9,422 nt of DNA from JAJZCD01 sp964570005 (GTDB taxonomy: Bacteria > Patescibacteriota > Saccharimonadia > Saccharimonadales > UBA4665). The position numbers and the translations under genes are program-made. Below are positions 1 to 7,226 of this stretch, one piece after another. Under the pieces are notes generated by a model, which did not search any database, was not told where the DNA came from, and saw nothing but the letters and a program-made list of their open reading frames with translations. Position 1 is the first letter of the stretch. Each line of letters opens with the position of its first letter. The stretch covers positions 1-9,422 of the forward strand of contig CAZMWE010000042.1 in assembly GCA_964570005.1 (NCBI GenBank), read 5' to 3'.

Positions 1-270
1 CGCGGCGAACGGTCGCGCGAATGCCGGCGTCGAGAGCGCGCCCCGGCCACGCGTATTTTTGTGCAGCACCAGGGTTTTGTCCTTCGCCTGGTATTTTTTG
101 ACTACCGGCACTGTCGTGTCTTCATCGAAGTCGTACACGACCACCAGCTTGTGCGGTGTTTTTATTTTCTGCCGCACCGCTTCATATAGCGCCGGAAAAT
201 TATCCCCTTCGTTGTAGACGGGTGTAATTATGTGGAGTGGTGGTTGAGCGCCGGCCTTAGATGTTGCCAT
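1..270 (-). CDS. GT2 family glycosyltransferase, N-terminal part (runs off left edge)
   Basis: Ninety residues of a GT-A-fold family 2 glycosyltransferase are visible, reading from ATG at 270-268 to the window edge. The N-terminus has the typical first strand and nucleotide-binding start, IITPVYNEGDNFPALYEAV (about residues 14-32), followed by VVVYDFDEDTTVPVV (about 48-62), the acidic stretch that in this group stands where VDDGSxDGT lies in other GT2 enzymes, and NTRGRGA (about 77-83), resembling the N..GRG motif. Such enzymes transfer a sugar from a nucleotide donor, often to polyprenyl phosphate, at the inner membrane face. The start overlaps the end of the epimerase gene by 14 bases, which suggests translational coupling; no strong Shine-Dalgarno is seen. 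Acceptor and sugar are unknown, and any C-terminal membrane helices lie outside the window. The last dozen residues fit the family less well than the rest. Confidence 0.85.
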   Translation of the reverse strand, partial: MATSKAGAQPPLHIITPVYNEGDNFPALYEAVRQKIKTPHKLVVVYDFDEDTTVPVVKKYQAKDKTLVLHKNTRGRGALSTPAFARPFAA

Positions 271-1276
271 TTTCGACTTGCTCTTTGATCCACGGGATCA
301 CTTCGTCGAGCATGTCGTCTAACGAAGTGTTCGCTTCGTAACCAAGGACCTTTTTGGCTTTGCTGGTATCAGGAACACGCTTTTGCACGTCGTGTTCAAA
401 GGGCTTGTCGGAAGTGTAGTTGAACGGTTTGTCGCCGTTGAGCTTCTGCCAGATTTTTTCGGCCAGCTCCAGCACGGTAGTGGACTGTGGCGTAGAGATA
501 TTGAAGTCGTTGTTGAGCGCCTCTTCCTTCTCGATGCACAGACGGATGCCGCGCGCCAGATCACCGCCATACGTGTAGTGACGCACCTGGTTGCCTTCAC
601 CCAAAATGTGTAACGGGTCCTGACCCTTCACAATCTTCTGGACCAGATCCGGCACGACATGGCTCATGGCCAGCTTGACGTTGCCGGAGTAGATTTCCTT
701 GTCATTTTTGGCACGCTTTTCACCGATACCCACACAGTTAAAGGGCCGGATGATGGTGTAGGGCAGCTCATACTGCTCCCAGCCGCCGCGTGCGTAATAT
801 TCGCAAGCTAGTTTCTGAAAACCGTAGGTAGAGATGGGCGGCGGCGAGGTCTGTATGGCCGTTTCAGGCGTGGGGAACTGCTCGGTTGACTCGTATACCA
901 TGCTTGAGCTCATAACCACGATCTTCTTGAGCTTCTTATTTTGGTGAGCCCAAATGGCAGTATCAAACGCGGCGGCAGTAATTCGCTCGTTTTCGGCCAG
1001 TAAGTCATAGGCAAATTCATGGAAGTAGCTGATGCCACCGATCATGGCCGCACCGGACACAATCACATCCACGTCCTCGGCCGCCTTTTTCATCAGCTCA
1101 ACATCTTTGGCATCACCCTCGATAAAAGTATATTTGGGATGTTTGTCGTAGCTTTTTTCGACTTTGCCGTACTTAGAGTAGTTGTCGATGCCAACCACTT
1201 CATGTCCGTTGTTCAGCAACTCTTCGACAGTATACCCGGCAATAAACCCGGCTGCGCCGGTCCAAAGAATCTTCAT
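257..1276 (-). CDS. NAD-dependent sugar epimerase/dehydratase (extended SDR)
   Basis: This 339-residue protein has the length and motifs of extended short-chain dehydrogenases that act on nucleotide sugars (UDP-glucose 4-epimerase and dTDP-glucose 4,6-dehydratase relatives). The Rossmann start is TGAAGFIAG (residues 6-14), with D31 after strand 2 expected to bind the NAD ribose. VVMSSSMVYES (120-130) carries the catalytic Ser region, and Y151-x-x-x-K155 in STYGFQK is the catalytic pair. RPFNCVG (177-183) and the RHYTYGGDLARG segment (232-243) belong to the substrate-binding half. It likely remodels C4 or a nearby position of a UDP- or dTDP-sugar in the cytoplasm. The ATG directly follows the dehydrogenase stop (TAAATG) and has a strong AAGGGAGG ribosome site, so the two are co-translated. 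The third glycine of the usual TGxxGxxG is Ala13, followed by Gly14. Exact substrate cannot be assigned. Confidence 0.92.
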   Translation of the reverse strand: MKILWTGAAGFIAGYTVEELLNNGHEVVGIDNYSKYGKVEKSYDKHPKYTFIEGDAKDVELMKKAAEDVDVIVSGAAMIGGISYFHEFAYDLLAENERITAAAFDTAIWAHQNKKLKKIVVMSSSMVYESTEQFPTPETAIQTSPPPISTYGFQKLACEYYARGGWEQYELPYTIIRPFNCVGIGEKRAKNDKEIYSGNVKLAMSHVVPDLVQKIVKGQDPLHILGEGNQVRHYTYGGDLARGIRLCIEKEEALNNDFNISTPQSTTVLELAEKIWQKLNGDKPFNYTSDKPFEHDVQKRVPDTSKAKKVLGYEANTSLDDMLDEVIPWIKEQVENGNI

Positions 1277-2475
1277 TTATACTAACCCTCCCTTACCATA
1301 AAAGTTCCACATATCTACCACCACTTTACCATCCCAGGCTTCATCCTGATAGTCGCTGTGTGGCGCCGCCAGGACTACGATATCGGCTTTCTTTTTTACT
1401 TCATCCAGCAATACCAAGCGCGGATCTTGGACATACGGATCGTGACACAGTACGGTATCAGCCTCTACCTCGAGTTGCTTCTTGAGCTTGTATGACAGGC
1501 TTTCGCGTGGGTCGTCGTTGTTGCCCTTGAACGCCATGCCGAGAATTGCCACCGTCTTATGCGGTAGATCATACTTTTGCTTCATAGCGTCTACAATGAA
1601 GCCCGGCAGGCCTTCGTTCACGAGCATGGCCGCATGGCCCAAAAAGAAGTTATTGCCGCTGAAGGCCGAAAGCTGCATAGTGTCTTTGAACAGGCACGGC
1701 CCGGCCGCCAGACCAGCCTTGGCAAAGGTCTTGAGCCGCGGATAGTCCGTGGTCATGGCATTGTAGATATTGTAAAAATCGTAGCCACTGGCGTTTGCGA
1801 TGGTATAGAACTGGTTGGAAATTGCAAAGTTAATGTAACGCCAAGTGTTAGTCATGAGCTTGGCGAGTTCCGCCTCGACGGGCTTCACGACAATAACTTT
1901 TGGGGTGAGGACTTTGAACAGCGTGGTGGCACGTTCGGTAGCTTCGGGAGTGCAGCCGGCAACAATTTGCGGCAGCTCGTGGAGTTCGGTGAGCGCGTGA
2001 CCCTCCAGGATACGCTCCGGGCAAAACGCTACCAGCGTCTTCTTGCCTTGCTTTTGCAGATAGGCGTGGGCTTTTTCGGTCACCCCAGGGAAAAGCGTGC
2101 TGCGCATAACGAGCAATTGGTCGTCATCCAGATAGTCTTCGATCTCTTTTATGGCACGGATGATGTCTCCAACCTTGGGGTTCAGATGCTCATCAACCGG
2201 NNNNNNNNNNCGATGACCATGACAACCGTCTTGGCGTCTGCAACAACCTTGGGGTCATTGGTGGCAAGTAGCTTCTTATTCTTGATAACTCTGCCGAGTA
2301 CCTCTTCGGCCCCGTTTTCTTTGAAGGGCACCACACCCTTGTTCACTTTTGCTATAACTGCTTCATTTATATCGTACAAAGCCACATTCTGACCCTCATC
2401 AGCCAGGGCCATACCAAAGGGCAGCCCCACATGCCCGCAACCGCCGACGATACAAACATCATAGCTCTTCGCCAC
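1277..2475 (-). CDS. Nucleotide-sugar dehydrogenase (UDP-glucose/UDP-ManNAc dehydrogenase family), interrupted by assembly gap
   Basis: The product oxidises the C6 alcohol of a nucleotide sugar to a uronic acid with two NAD+. The N-terminal part, 88 residues from GTG at 2475, has the Rossmann motif VGGCGHVGLPFG (10-21) and acidic D35. After the N run the protein continues as PVDEHLNP (2200 downward), then RSTLFPGVTEK, CPERILEGHAL, the KLMTNTWRY segment with the conserved Lys and Asn, and AGPCLFKDTMQL holding the catalytic Cys. The C-terminal nucleotide-binding domain has ILGMAFKGNNDDPRES and ends GKGGLV. Assuming two lost residues, the whole is about 397 residues, normal for the family. The two parts are out of frame as printed because the 10 N are a placeholder, not because of a mutation. 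A Shine-Dalgarno, AGAGAGG, lies 8 bases before the GTG. UDP-glucose, UDP-ManNAc or another sugar are all possible substrates. Confidence 0.93.
1286..1294 (-). promoter_or_regulatory. Strong Shine-Dalgarno for the epimerase gene
   Basis: On the minus strand AAGGGAGGG lies nine bases before the ATG at 1276. It sits inside the last codons of the dehydrogenase gene, encoding the end of its GKGGLV tail, and sets the epimerase start at the codon that abuts the upstream stop. Confidence 0.8.
2201..2210. other. Assembly gap (10 N)
   Basis: Ten N interrupt the dehydrogenase gene between the codons for ...VVMVI and PVDEH. Ten bases would leave the two halves in different frames, so the length is a placeholder. 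The family motif IGTPVDEH predicts that five bases are really missing. Confidence 0.95.
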
Positions 2476-2483
2476 TGTCGTTA

Positions 2484-2490
2484 CCTCTCT
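2484..2490 (-). promoter_or_regulatory. Shine-Dalgarno supporting the GTG start of the dehydrogenase
   Basis: AGAGAGG on the minus strand with an 8-base spacer (TAACGACA) before GTG at 2475. This decides for the GTG, which gives the N-terminus VAKSYDVCIVGG just ahead of the Rossmann strand. The 56-base gap upstream (2476-2531) is AT-rich and holds TAAAAT-like hexamers, but no convincing -35 or terminator was seen. Confidence 0.7.
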
Positions 2491-2531
2491 TATTTTATCT
2501 GTTTAATTTTACCAGGATTCGCAGGGTTTTA

Positions 2532-3893
2532 CTAATACCCACCCCAGTGGACAGTTTTGAGGTACTGTATCCGTGACTTCACCATCGAACTGTCGGGGTA
2601 AATGGTCAGCACACAAGTATCGGTCGGTTCCCGTACCTGCGTACAAGTATGTGCAGCAACCAGCTTGGTGTGCTGTCCGGCCGCAGCATGCACACCCCAT
2701 GCCATATTTATCAGCACCAGCCCGTACAGGCCTATGCCGACGGCGATCAGAGCTGGCCTGTACACGCCCTTGAGCACCTTACGGACGGCCTCACGACTCG
2801 TCCAAATCAACATCAGCACGCTGACTAGAAAGAGCGAGGCGATGGTAGTGTAGCGGCTCGACATGGCCTCATTCACCCCGAACCCAAGCCTTGCCGCGCC
2901 CGTAATTACCGCACTGCCCAGCGCGTACAGTCCAAGCACTATCCAGGGAATTGTCCGGCGAAACAGTTGGCGTCGTCGCCATAACAGATAGCCGGCGAGG
3001 ATAAAAAAGACACCTAGCGACACGATCCCCAGACCTAGCGCCGGCTTTAGTCGGTAGCTGAGTGGTCGGCCGATATACAGCAAAATGTACTCGGCATACG
3101 CTGTAGGGTGGTGCAGCGCCAGATGCCGGGAAGCTTTGTCGATGCCAAGACTATAGTGGGAATAGTATACGGCCGTGGTGAGCGTGCCCGTTATGAGCGT
3201 CGCTACAGTCTGCCAGGCGGCCGCGCGCAGATACAGCATGGCCAGCAGCATGAGCGGCCACAGCAGGGTACCGTTGCCCAGCGAGTACTGCGCCAGAGCA
3301 CCACCACCGAGCATGAGCAATAGCCACTTGCCTGTCACCGATCCACGCTGCAGCCGGGCAAGCCCGTACACTACCGACACAACGCCGAGTACATTCAAGA
3401 ACCACTCCAACTGCCAGCCCCACAGCCAGTTTTCGACCTGTCCCAGGGAAAACCAGATCAGTGAGATAGCCAACAGCCAACCCACGGCAGGTTTTCGCAC
3501 GCCGCCTTGAGCTGTCAGCGCGGTAGCCTTACATAACACCCAGAACGCACCCACCGCCACCAGCAGGCTCAAAGCACACTCCGCCAGCAGATTCCAGCGC
3601 GTTACATATGCTAGACCAACCAGGATAAGCGTAGGGATTGGTATGCGATGTTCGTTGTGCTGCTGCCAGAAGTCATGCCAGTAAAAGTGGCCGGCATGCA
3701 GGTGCTGGAAAATGGGCACCAGCTCCCAGTCGTCCCAAAAGGGTGTGTTCTGGCCAAAGTACAGAATGAGCGCCAGCGCACCAAGCGCTGGCAGCATCAG
3801 TAACGCATTGCGGTAGCGTGTGTCACCAGAGAAACGCGCGGTCAACGATTGCCATCCGCGCCAACTTTGTTTCCCACTGACCTGTTGTGCCAT
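2532..3893 (-). CDS. Polytopic membrane protein, GT-C-like, function unassigned
   Basis: This is a 453-residue integral membrane protein with roughly ten hydrophobic helices. A short basic N-terminus (1-28) should be cytoplasmic, followed by TM1 (about 29-46) and an outside loop with PFWDDWELVPIF (51-62) and QQHNEHRIPIP (77-87). An Asp pair just after the first helix is the hallmark of GT-C lipid-linked-sugar transferases, so D54 and D55 are candidate catalytic residues. Other conspicuous segments are GQVENWLWGWQLEWF (151-165) and SSRYTT (345-350). The last helix (about 381-400) is followed by an outside tail with C417 and C427. It starts 29 bases after the YfhO-like gene and shares its operon, which supports a role in surface glycan assembly. 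I recognise the layout from uncharacterised bacterial membrane proteins but cannot name a substrate. No strong ribosome site is visible before the ATG. Confidence 0.8.
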   Translation of the reverse strand: MAQQVSGKQSWRGWQSLTARFSGDTRYRNALLMLPALGALALILYFGQNTPFWDDWELVPIFQHLHAGHFYWHDFWQQHNEHRIPIPTLILVGLAYVTRWNLLAECALSLLVAVGAFWVLCKATALTAQGGVRKPAVGWLLAISLIWFSLGQVENWLWGWQLEWFLNVLGVVSVVYGLARLQRGSVTGKWLLLMLGGGALAQYSLGNGTLLWPLMLLAMLYLRAAAWQTVATLITGTLTTAVYYSHYSLGIDKASRHLALHHPTAYAEYILLYIGRPLSYRLKPALGLGIVSLGVFFILAGYLLWRRRQLFRRTIPWIVLGLYALGSAVITGAARLGFGVNEAMSSRYTTIASLFLVSVLMLIWTSREAVRKVLKGVYRPALIAVGIGLYGLVLINMAWGVHAAAGQHTKLVAAHTCTQVREPTDTCVLTIYPDSSMVKSRIQYLKTVHWGGY

Positions 3894-3922
3894 GTCTGCT
3901 ACCGATTCTGGTTACTGTTTGC

Positions 3923-6232
3923 TTACGGGTGTTGCCATTCGTCCGCGCCCACCGTCTGGGCCAATCGCTTCAGGTTTTTCCGCGTCCAGTCAGACGCACA
4001 GTATTCGGCAACAGCTATCACTACCACCCCAGCAAACAGGACATACGTCAGCTTGACGTGCGGCGGCTCAAAGTAGAAGCGGATCATGTGCCGGCCGGCC
4101 GGTACTGTGACAGTCTGCATCAGTCCCTTGTAGCTGTCGATGGTTATGGGCTTGCCATCCAGCGTCGCGGTCCAACCCGGGAAGAATTGCTCAAGCCGCA
4201 ATATAGTCGATGCCGTGGGGCAATTGGCGTCGATTTCGTCCCAGCCTACCGCCTGTGTGGTACAAGTGCCGCTCAGCGTACTCACGTACGGTTTAGGGTC
4301 GGGCAACTGGTAGATGTCCGAGATTTCGTCATGAAATACCAGCTTCAGGCCGGCTGCGCGAACCTGCGACGCGCTGAAAAGATCTGGGAAAGTTATGACA
4401 TACTTTACCCCGATTGCTTCGTAGTTTGATATATTCTTCAGAAACGCCTCGGGAGGTTGGATCTTCTTACCGTCGGCCGAGTTGGTCCCCGTAAAGTTGA
4501 TGGGGTTTACGTTGCTATCCAACTTACTCGTAATGTACGCGCTGTACGAGCTCGGCTGTGGCACATCATTGATGTTAACTGATGCCACCCGGTAGTAGCT
4601 GCCGTAGTTAGGCTGTATGGGACCCAGACTGAACATGCGCTGATCGCCAAGGTTGGCCCGCAAAAACTGCACCGGTTTGTAGTCCATGGTCGCGTGGCGC
4701 GGTGCCGACAGCATTGGCACTATATACATAGCGCCCACATCCAGCAACAGTACTGCCAGAATGCCATACCGGGCGATTTTATTGCGCGAAAACACCAGAC
4801 CGGCGCCTACCAAGGTTACGATGCCGAGTCCCCACGCTATTGAGCCATAGTAAAAGTGTCTGATATACGGCGCATGCGCATTGGCTAGCACGTGATATTC
4901 AGACCGGCTGATCAGCGCCGCGCCAAGTATCGCTACCAAGCTGAATGCAGTCGCCCCAAGACCTATCTGCACTATTCGCTTACGGTCCTCCGTCTGCTTT
5001 TCCCAAACGTAGGTTATAGCCATTGCCGCAAGGACGATAGCCGCAAGTTCGTAGGTCGGCGGGAAGTACCGGCTGAAGGCTGCCGATGACAAGATCGGGA
5101 TATGTCCGGCAATTTGATTAAAGCCGAGCAGACCATACGAAGCGAGCACGCAAAAGATGATCCATGCCAGCAGGAACAAACGGTCAAGGCGCCGGAAGGT
5201 GCGCGCTGCCAGGCCAGTGACGGCCAGCGGCAATAATGATATCGCCACAAAACCGCCGACGACAGCCCACCATTTATACAGTGTAAGCGACACATCGTAA
5301 CCCCAGTTAGCAAAGATCGGGCCGTATATATACGGTAAGATCAGCCCGGCCAACCCGATGGTCGGTAACACCAAGCCAGAGGTGTTTCCAGCATGTAGAC
5401 CAACGTTGGCGTGAGGTAAATATTCTGCGAATGCCAGCAGTATGGGCGACGCCAGCGCTAGTCCTGCCAGTGCCGCGCCCAGTAGTTTACCAATATAACG
5501 CGGGTAATCAGCGCGCGGCAGCGTACTCAGTCGGACGAGTGCCCATAGACCGGCAAACATCATATCTATAAAGCCGGTTTCAGGAAAGCCGGCGTACAGA
5601 GTGCAGGCCACGGCCAACGCCAGCACCAGCCAACCGCGTCGTTTGCGCCCGCGGGAGTGTTCCAAAATTATTTCTATACCCAGCAGCAGCCACGGCAAGA
5701 AAGCTATCGGATTAAAGATGGTATGTGCTATCCAGGCGTACGTACCATTAATAGCAAACGCCGCAGCGCCGACCGCCGCGGCTATCTCATTACACTTCAG
5801 TTTCTTTAGGAAATAATAGACCCCCAGCCCGGCGATTATCTCCAGACAAAGATGGAAGTAGAACAGCCCGTTCGGAAACACCAGCAAGAATTCCAGCGGA
5901 AAGAGCGCACCCGATTGCAGACCGCCTACTAACGGCGTACCGACCCCTTCGTACAAGTTCCACCAGGGTAGGTGGCCGTGCGCCAGGTCAACAGCTGCCC
6001 GATGTCCGAGAGCCTGCGCGTAAAAACCGTCGCTGGGGTCAATAGTGTACTGTCCCAAAAACGGACCAGGCTGCTGGCTGTTAATAAGTCCTGACCGCAG
6101 ATATGCAGGGTTGGCAACGTAGTGATCGGTTATATATAACCCGTTGGCCACAAGGATAAATAAAATGATTAGAGCGGGAAAAAAGAATCGGTGATGAGCC
6201 AATTCACGAAGCCGATGCCGAAGCACATCCAT
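3923..6232 (-). CDS. YfhO-family GT-C-like membrane protein
   Basis: The 769-residue product matches the YfhO family: TM1 at about 17-35, a first outside loop with DPSDGFY (65-71) and LPWWNLYEGVGTPL (88-101), about a dozen helices, then an extracytoplasmic C-terminal domain containing FFPGWTATLDGKPI (683-696) and VPAGRHMIRFYFEPP (708-722), a final helix (about 728-747) and a basic cytoplasmic tail. In Firmicutes, YfhO proteins work with a polyprenyl-phosphate sugar synthase of GT2 type (CsbB/YfhO system) and glycosylate lipoteichoic acid outside the cell. D65 or D68 are candidate catalytic residues. A similar transfer role is inferred here, and the GT2 gene at the end of the same operon could supply the lipid-linked sugar. 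AAAAAGG lies 7 bases before the ATG. C657 and C671, in the outside domain, may form a disulfide. Acceptor unknown. Confidence 0.88.
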   Translation of the reverse strand: MDVLRHRLRELAHHRFFFPALIILFILVANGLYITDHYVANPAYLRSGLINSQQPGPFLGQYTIDPSDGFYAQALGHRAAVDLAHGHLPWWNLYEGVGTPLVGGLQSGALFPLEFLLVFPNGLFYFHLCLEIIAGLGVYYFLKKLKCNEIAAAVGAAAFAINGTYAWIAHTIFNPIAFLPWLLLGIEIILEHSRGRKRRGWLVLALAVACTLYAGFPETGFIDMMFAGLWALVRLSTLPRADYPRYIGKLLGAALAGLALASPILLAFAEYLPHANVGLHAGNTSGLVLPTIGLAGLILPYIYGPIFANWGYDVSLTLYKWWAVVGGFVAISLLPLAVTGLAARTFRRLDRLFLLAWIIFCVLASYGLLGFNQIAGHIPILSSAAFSRYFPPTYELAAIVLAAMAITYVWEKQTEDRKRIVQIGLGATAFSLVAILGAALISRSEYHVLANAHAPYIRHFYYGSIAWGLGIVTLVGAGLVFSRNKIARYGILAVLLLDVGAMYIVPMLSAPRHATMDYKPVQFLRANLGDQRMFSLGPIQPNYGSYYRVASVNINDVPQPSSYSAYITSKLDSNVNPINFTGTNSADGKKIQPPEAFLKNISNYEAIGVKYVITFPDLFSASQVRAAGLKLVFHDEISDIYQLPDPKPYVSTLSGTCTTQAVGWDEIDANCPTASTILRLEQFFPGWTATLDGKPITIDSYKGLMQTVTVPAGRHMIRFYFEPPHVKLTYVLFAGVVVIAVAEYCASDWTRKNLKRLAQTVGADEWQHP

Positions 6233-6239
6233 ATTGCTG

Positions 6240-6246
6240 CCTTTTT
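6240..6246 (-). promoter_or_regulatory. Shine-Dalgarno of the YfhO-like gene
   Basis: AAAAAGG on the minus strand, 7 bases before the ATG at 6232. It supports this start, which gives a short basic N-terminus before TM1. Confidence 0.6.
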
Positions 6247-6260
6247 ACTGTATTAACAGT
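6247..6260. repeat. Short inverted repeat, possible operator
   Basis: ACTGT and ACAGT arms (6247-6251 and 6256-6260) flank a 4-base centre ATTA, directly upstream of the YfhO-like ribosome site and over a possible -10 hexamer. A dyad in this position could bind a repressor, but five-base arms also arise by chance. Confidence 0.3.
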
Positions 6261-6280
6261 ACCATACCATGGAACTTGTT

Positions 6281-6307
6281 TTGGAGAATCACAGCAGGTG
6301 CTAGAAT
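6281..6307 (+). promoter_or_regulatory. Candidate extended -10 promoter for the methyltransferase operon
   Basis: TGCTAGAAT (6299-6307) reads as TGn plus a TAGAAT hexamer, an extended -10. A weak -35 candidate, TTGGAG (6281-6286), is 15 bases upstream. Transcription would start near 6313-6315, almost on the ATG codons at 6312 and 6315. Confidence 0.45.
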
Positions 6308-6311
6308 AGCT

Positions 6312-7211
6312 ATGATGGCAACTGTGCGAACAACGCTGAGGAGGGTAGCAACCAGGGTACCTGTGGCTAAGCAAGTCCTTGATGACCGGGCTAAACTGCG
6401 CCAGGCTGTTGCAATCTTGACCATCGAAAAACAGCAACTTGCCGAACGATGGAACGAGAAACGCAGTCTGGTTTCATATGCATTTCTGAAAGGGTCCGGT
6501 ATTGAGATAGGCGCCCTGCACATGCCCCTGCTGCTACCGCCGGAAGCTGCAGTCCAGTATGTTGACTATCTATCTGTTGAGGACTTACGCAAACAGTATC
6601 CCGAATTGCGCGACCTGCCGCTTGTGGACGTGGCCATCGTCGACAATGGCGAGCAGCTCACCAAAGTCAAAAACGGGTCGGTTGATTTCATCGTAGCCAA
6701 CCACTTCCTAGAGCACTGTCAAGACCCCATCGGCACGCTTATCACCTTTTACAAAAAACTCCGGCGCGAGGGCGTGATATACATGTGTATCCCCAATAAG
6801 GTTTATACGTTTGACATGGACCGGCCGGTGACTACATACGAACATCTGCTACAAGAGCATAAGCACTACCCGTCTCAGAAGTTGTACTTGGAACATTGCC
6901 GGGAAATTGCCGAATACGGCGAACATCTGAAGACCGAGACGGACATCAAAAGATGCGTAAAATCTCTGGTAGACACCAACTACAGCATCCACTACCACGT
7001 TTGGACACAGGCAGCTTTGAGCGAATTTTTCTACCGGGTGGCAGCTGACTTTTCGCTTGATATAACGCTTGAGGCAATGATTAAAAATCAGCACGAGATC
7101 ATTTGCGTCCTCCGAAAATATTCGGCAAACGAAGAAAAGAAGCAGCTTGCCGATATAAGGAAAATATACTCCGATCTGCCGCCTATGTGGGAGCGCCTCG
7201 GCACCAAATAA
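6312..7211 (+). CDS. SAM-dependent methyltransferase-like protein (methyltransferase type 11 group)
   Basis: The 299-residue product carries a class I methyltransferase-like core. Motif I appears as GSGIEIGALHMPL (61-73), with E65 and G67, in place of the usual glycine-rich DxGxG form. DLPLVDVAIVDNGEQL (101-116) and SVDFIVANHFLEHCQDP (123-139) correspond to the later strands, and GVIYMCIPNKVYTFD (154-168) follows; the ANHFLEH..DP block is typical of a methyltransferase group common in glycan loci. Residues 20-50 (VAKQVLDDRAKLRQA onward) look like a coiled coil or amphipathic helix. Open frame extends back to a TTG at 6234, but that reading would run through the promoter region, so ATG 6312 (or 6315) is preferred. 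AGGTG at 6296-6300 is the only ribosome-site candidate, 11 bases away. It probably methylates a sugar or its lipid-linked precursor; the substrate is inferred from context only. Confidence 0.8.
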   Translation: MMATVRTTLRRVATRVPVAKQVLDDRAKLRQAVAILTIEKQQLAERWNEKRSLVSYAFLKGSGIEIGALHMPLLLPPEAAVQYVDYLSVEDLRKQYPELRDLPLVDVAIVDNGEQLTKVKNGSVDFIVANHFLEHCQDPIGTLITFYKKLRREGVIYMCIPNKVYTFDMDRPVTTYEHLLQEHKHYPSQKLYLEHCREIAEYGEHLKTETDIKRCVKSLVDTNYSIHYHVWTQAALSEFFYRVAADFSLDITLEAMIKNQHEIICVLRKYSANEEKKQLADIRKIYSDLPPMWERLGTK

Positions 7212-7226
7212 CACCTTGCGTTTGAC

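Larger units (their letters stand above)
6233..6311. promoter_or_regulatory. Divergent intergenic region between the two operons
   Basis: These 79 bases separate the divergently read YfhO-like and methyltransferase genes, so promoters for both directions are expected here. For the minus direction I see TAATAC (6255-6250) preceded by TG one base away, and TATGGT (6266-6261), neither with a good -35 box. For the plus direction the best match is the extended -10 element listed separately. An imperfect short direct repeat ACCATACCAT lies at 6261-6270. Confidence 0.55.

Noticed and set aside
1..45. Possible frameshift near the left edge of the GT2 gene (reading CTCTC as CTC would give GALDAGIRATVRR).
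   Set aside because: Both readings stay open and the stretch is too short to judge against the family; it is at the window edge where nothing further can be compared.
1577..2392. Long plus-strand open frame (271 residues) across the dehydrogenase.
   Set aside because: It lies antisense to a well-supported gene, crosses the N run and shows no recognisable domain; a shadow of the real gene.
1277..2475. A broken (pseudogene) nucleotide-sugar dehydrogenase.
   Set aside because: All family motifs are present and the only break is a run of N with a placeholder length.
3887..4429. Plus-strand open frame of 180 residues antisense to the YfhO-like gene.
   Set aside because: No recognisable domain, no ribosome site, and the opposite strand has clear family motifs.
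6234..6311. N-terminal extension of the methyltransferase from TTG at 6234.
   Set aside because: It would translate the whole divergent promoter region, has no ribosome site, and its sequence (LPFYCINSTIPW) does not fit the basic coiled-coil start that follows ATG 6312.
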